Assembly (NCBI GenBank): GCA_023387295.1 | Contig: JAEWIG010000149.1 | Span: 1-17,641 of the forward strand | DNA length: 17,641 nucleotides | Direction: 5' to 3' | Origin: Bacillota bacterium | Lineage (GTDB): Bacteria > Bacillota > Bacilli > Bacillales > Cytobacillaceae | In this document: in pieces, positions 15,090 through 17,641 of the stretch | How the letters are laid out: every line of letters starts with the position of its first letter | Numbering within the stretch: position 1 is the first letter of the stretch | Program-made: the position numbers and the translations under genes | Notes under the pieces: generated by a model | The model's input: only the letters and a program-made list of their open reading frames with translations | Databases searched by the model: none | Told to the model about the DNA's origin: nothing

Positions 15090-15120
15090 TGTATTTTGTT
15101 TACGCAAAATACATAATTTT
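15090..15120 (+). terminator. Possible weak terminator after kinase copy A
   Basis: A 9-bp stem TGTATTTTG/CAAAATACA (15090-15098 with 15105-15113) has a 6-base loop and is followed by TAATTTT. The stem is AT-rich and the T-run interrupted, so termination may be partial, allowing read-through into a downstream gene in the ancestral arrangement. Confidence 0.4.
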
Positions 15121-15175
15121 CAGTATAATCAAATATACTTCGATTATCGAAAGAAATGTAGGGAGCAAATGGCAT

Positions 15176-15247
15176 ATGTGGATGAATAGGAATGTTTGGA
15201 TTATTTTATGTGGGGAGCTCAAAAAAATAGAACCATTTCGGCTCTGA
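15176..15247 (+). pseudogene. 5' stub of a permease gene cut at the duplication junction
   Basis: AGGGAG (15160-15165) stands 10 bases before an ATG that opens MWMNRNVWIILCGEL, after which the frame enters the copied regulator terminator and stops within a few codons. The visible N-terminus looks like the first residues of an MFS permease of the NVWIIL-GEF type. The change of context at about 15220 is exactly where homology to copy A (12584) begins, so this is probably the start of a gene that followed the ancestral kinase and was interrupted by tandem duplication. An upstream palindrome TTCGAT-T-ATCGAA (15139-15151) and a TATAAT (15124-15129) may belong to its promoter. The family call rests on about 15 residues. 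Confidence 0.5.
15221..15245 (-). terminator. Intrinsic terminator of the intact response regulator
   Basis: On the minus strand, AGAGCC-GAAAT-GGTTCT (6 bp with one G-T pair) is followed by A and seven Ts, seven bases beyond the stop. Confidence 0.75.
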
Positions 15248-15251
15248 ATTT

Positions 15252-15947
15252 TTAATCATATTTACCTATCGTTGAGAATTTGTAGCCAAATCCTCTTACC
15301 GTTTTTATGAATTGAGGGTTCTTCGGATTATCCTCAATTTTTTTCCTCAAAGTACTTAAATAGACTTGAACTGTTTTCAATTCAGCGTCAGAATCAATTC
15401 CCCAAATGACATCATAAAGTTGCTCGGCACTAAATATTTGATTTTTGTTCTGTGCTAAATAAAAGAGTAATTGCTTTTCCTTAACAAATAACTCAATCTT
15501 TTGCCCTTTTTTGTGTACTGTTTTATCAGAAAAATTGATCGTTAAATCCCCTAGCTCTAATTTGTTCTTAGTAACAATACTGCTTCTTCTAAGGTTTGCT
15601 TTAATTCTTGCAATGACTTCGGGTGGGTCAAACGGTTTAGTAATATAGTCATCGCAACCAATCTCAAAACCTTCCATAATGGTACTCTTCGTTCTTTCTC
15701 CTGTTACAAAAATTAATATTCCATCTGATGATATTTCTCGAAACCTCCGCGCAATTTCAAAACCATTTTCATCAGGGAGGTTAATATCGAGCAAGACAAC
15801 ATCTGGAATGACTTCTTCCATTAATCTTAAGCCTTCAGTAGCATTTAAAGATGAGAAAACGATGTAGTTTTCTCTTTTGAGATAAAGACTTAATATTTCG
15901 ACAATGGCGGCTTCATCATCTACTACTAAGATTTTGATTGAATTCAC
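15252..15947 (-). CDS. OmpR/PhoB-family response regulator (copy B, intact)
   Basis: A 231-residue two-component regulator. The receiver domain has the acidic pair D10-D11, phosphoacceptor D54 (LLDINLP), T82 and K104 (KPF), all in place. After a linker, the winged-helix effector (about 130-228) shows LFVKEKQLLFYLAQNKNQIFS, the recognition-helix region VQVYLSTLRKKIE, and TVRGFGYKF. The frame extends to 16052, but the start is set at the GTG of 15947, because GAGGGAG lies 8 bases upstream and the receiver begins there (NSIKILVVDDE). It is divergent from kinase copy B and is the only functional regulator for both kinases in view. Its targets are unknown; the truncated or downstream permease is a candidate. 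Confidence 0.93.
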   Translation of the reverse strand: MNSIKILVVDDEAAIVEILSLYLKRENYIVFSSLNATEGLRLMEEVIPDVVLLDINLPDENGFEIARRFREISSDGILIFVTGERTKSTIMEGFEIGCDDYITKPFDPPEVIARIKANLRRSSIVTKNKLELGDLTINFSDKTVHKKGQKIELFVKEKQLLFYLAQNKNQIFSAEQLYDVIWGIDSDAELKTVQVYLSTLRKKIEDNPKNPQFIKTVRGFGYKFSTIGKYD

Positions 15948-15995
15948 GATATCAACTCCCTCTAAGTGTGTCTGTAGGCTCATAATATTACTATA

Positions 15996-16024
15996 AATAT
16001 ACCATATTGTAGTATTATTGTCTT
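15996..16024 (-). promoter_or_regulatory. Promoter of the response regulator (copy B)
   Basis: On the minus strand, -35 AAGACA (16024-16019) and -10 TATATT (16001-15996) lie 17 bases apart, and the -10 is extended by TGG. It sits within AT-rich imperfect inverted repeats (AATATTACTA...TAGTATTATT, about 15985-16019). Copy A has lost this segment. Confidence 0.5.
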
Positions 16025-16121
16025 TTTTAAACATTGCAATGCTTAGCTTCACTATCTGATTGGTATTAAATTGTGAATTATTAAGTAATTATCATGAATT
16101 TATTTTATTTATGGTAAATGA

Positions 16122-16176
16122 TGGTATTATTATAAGGAAATGTAATTATATTCCTTGAAGTATCTTTCAACTACTT
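16122..16176 (+). promoter_or_regulatory. Promoter region of kinase copy B with inverted repeat
   Basis: TGGTATTAT (16122-16130) is identical to the copy A element. The arms AAGTA (16158-16162) and TACTT (16172-16176) keep the same 9-base spacing as in copy A although the intervening bases have changed, which suggests selection on the arms. Confidence 0.45.
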
Positions 16177-16244
16177 TAATACTAGAAAGATGAATGAAAC
16201 TGCGTAAATACAAAGAAAGCGAACTTGATTAAAGGGTGTTCAAG

Positions 16245-17641
16245 ATGAGGCGAATGGGAAGTATTTATTTAGTAGCTATTATTATCGTCGGATTGACTCT
16301 CCTTGCAATTAATACAAGGGGATATGTAAATGCAAACGGAATGGCTACGGAAGGAAACTTTATAATTCAAGATTTTCCTGAAAGTGAAGTTATCCCATTA
16401 AATGGACAATGGGATTTTTTTTGGCATGAACTTTATACACCTCGAGATTTCAAAGGGAATGGTAGTTTAGTTGAAGAAAAATCTGTAGCGGTTCCAAATC
16501 CTTGGAGTAGCTATGTTATTGATGGAGAGAAATTACCGAAAACAGGTTATGCGACTTACCGCTTAATCATTAAATTACCAGATAGTGAAATTGGCACAGT
16601 AAAGGCTATGCATATCCCAAGTGTCTCTAGTGCCTATGCGATATGGATTGACGGTGAAAAAAGGGCAGAAATGGGCAAAGTGGGTAGAAGTCATAGTGAG
16701 ATGCAGCCAAGTAATTTACCGAAAACCATTTTTTTTATTACACAATCTAGTCAAATTGAAATTGTTATTCAAGTTTCTAATTTTTATCAAAGGAAGGCAG
16801 GGCTTTTTGAACCCATTTACTTTGGTGAGTCGGAAACCATTATGAAGTATCAAGAAAAAAATTTATTTTTTCGGGCAATGGTTATCGTTAGTCTATGGCT
16901 TATGGGGCTTTATCATCTTACATTATTTTTATTTCGGAAAAAGGAGCCTCGGTTTTTTTTATTTGGCATCGTTTGCTTAGTTATAGGGATAAGAACAATG
17001 CTAATTAATCGGGGGCTCGTTCCATATGTTCTTCCATTTCTCAATTGGGAGATGTCCAATAAAATTGAGTATTTAGGTGGAACAGTAGGAATGTTGTTTT
17101 TTGCATTATTTTCCTATACACAATTTACAGAGGATATGAGTAAAAGAGTTCGCAATATCATAATTGTTTTTTTCTCAACTTATAGTATATTTATTATTCT
17201 GTCGCCTTCGATTGTTTTTACGAGGTTTATGCTCCTTTTGCAAATCTTTATTATGGTTACGTTATTCTACTTATCTTATGTTTATATAACAGCCTTAATT
17301 AGAAGAAGATTGTTTGCTCTTTTAAATAGCGTAGCAGTAGCCATCTTAATAATTACAGGATTGAATGATTTTTTGTATTTTAATAATATTATTCAAACAA
17401 CAGAGCTGACTTCTGTAGGATTACTATTCTTTATGTTTATTCAAACTATTATTATCTCAAGAAAGTATTCTATGTCCTTTACAGAGACGGAGAAGCTTTC
17501 GCATGATTTAGCTATTCTGAATGCTTCTTTAGAGCAGCAAATTCAGGAGCGAACAATGGAACTTCAGTACACAAACAAAGAACTACATGTAGCCAATCAA
17601 AAGTTAAATGATGCCCATCAATCAAGGAGCAAATGGCTTCA
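16245..17641 (+). CDS. 7TMR-DISM-type sensor histidine kinase (copy B, 3' truncated by window)
   Basis: The frame is open from the ATG at 16245 (AAAGGGTG 6 bases upstream) to the last base, 465 full codons, with no stop. It is collinear with copy A without any insertion or deletion over all 1397 bases. It shows TM1, the DISM-like extracellular domain (LNGQWDFFWHELYTP, VPNPWSSY, GYATYRLI), about seven TMs and the coiled coil, and ends at RSKWL just before the histidine box; copy A places the histidine codon 11 bases outside the window. The sensor and TM regions differ from copy A at roughly one residue in five by eye. Whether its transmitter is complete cannot be seen. It pairs with the divergent regulator at 15252-15947. 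Confidence 0.9.
   Translation, partial: MRRMGSIYLVAIIIVGLTLLAINTRGYVNANGMATEGNFIIQDFPESEVIPLNGQWDFFWHELYTPRDFKGNGSLVEEKSVAVPNPWSSYVIDGEKLPKTGYATYRLIIKLPDSEIGTVKAMHIPSVSSAYAIWIDGEKRAEMGKVGRSHSEMQPSNLPKTIFFITQSSQIEIVIQVSNFYQRKAGLFEPIYFGESETIMKYQEKNLFFRAMVIVSLWLMGLYHLTLFLFRKKEPRFFLFGIVCLVIGIRTMLINRGLVPYVLPFLNWEMSNKIEYLGGTVGMLFFALFSYTQFTEDMSKRVRNIIIVFFSTYSIFIILSPSIVFTRFMLLLQIFIMVTLFYLSYVYITALIRRRLFALLNSVAVAILIITGLNDFLYFNNIIQTTELTSVGLLFFMFIQTIIISRKYSMSFTETEKLSHDLAILNASLEQQIQERTMELQYTNKELHVANQKLNDAHQSRSKWL

Noticed and set aside
15948..16052. N-terminal extension of the intact response regulator to the ATG at 16052
   Set aside because: The extra 35 residues lie before the receiver fold, cover the predicted promoter, and the GTG at 15947 has a well-placed GAGGGAG.
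12584..16240. Insertion sequence or composite transposon as the source of the repeated module
   Set aside because: No transposase, terminal inverted repeats or target-site duplications were seen at the borders; the repeated segments hold only two-component genes, which fits simple tandem duplication.
16621..16845. 74-residue plus-strand frame inside kinase copy B
   Set aside because: It is an out-of-frame shadow of the kinase gene, whose own frame is open from 16245 to the window end.

Overview
The window looks like chromosome from a low-GC Gram-positive bacterium of the family Bacillaceae (Bacillus sensu lato). Support comes from AT-rich coding sequence, AGGAGG-type ribosome binding sites, hairpin plus T-run terminators after most genes, a YxiN/DbpA-type RNA helicase, a SinI-like anti-repressor, and sites matching the Bacillus CcpA (cre) consensus. 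I saw no rRNA, tRNA, CRISPR array, transposase or phage gene.

Layout. (1) 1-610: 3' end of a DbpA/YxiN DEAD-box RNA helicase, meeting a convergent CodB-like NCS1 permease (708-2009, minus) at a shared bidirectional terminator. (2) 2478-6395: a probable two-gene operon of a YdeI/OmpD-associated-like protein and a 1072-residue SWIM-SNF2 ATPase. (3) 6719-12081: an accessory block. A 3-ketosteroid-dehydrogenase-like flavoprotein and a CoxG/SRPBCC protein run leftward. A TetR regulator runs rightward from the same cre-bearing intergenic region and is followed by an MMPL/RND-type exporter. This reads as a regulated unit for uptake-independent modification or export of a hydrophobic compound; the substrate is unknown. 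(4) 12257-12379 minus: a tiny SinI-like gene that may carry a frameshift. (5) 12584-17641: a tandem duplication of a divergent two-component module, response regulator leftward and histidine kinase rightward.

The duplication is the most unusual part. Copy A has a complete histidine kinase (13021-15081), but its response regulator is reduced to a C-terminal relic (12616-12852) by two deletions. Copy B has an intact OmpR/PhoB regulator (15252-15947) and a second kinase (16245 onward) that runs off the window 11 bases before its expected histidine codon. The kinases are collinear without gaps. Their sensor halves have diverged to roughly four fifths identity by eye, while the last 155 shared bases, entering the transmitter, differ at one position. 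Between the copies is a 5' stub of another gene (15176 onward) whose N-terminus resembles an MFS permease; it is cut at the duplication junction. The simplest history is an ancestral order RR-HK-permease duplicated in tandem, followed by loss of the first regulator. Two kinases with different sensors may therefore now share one regulator.
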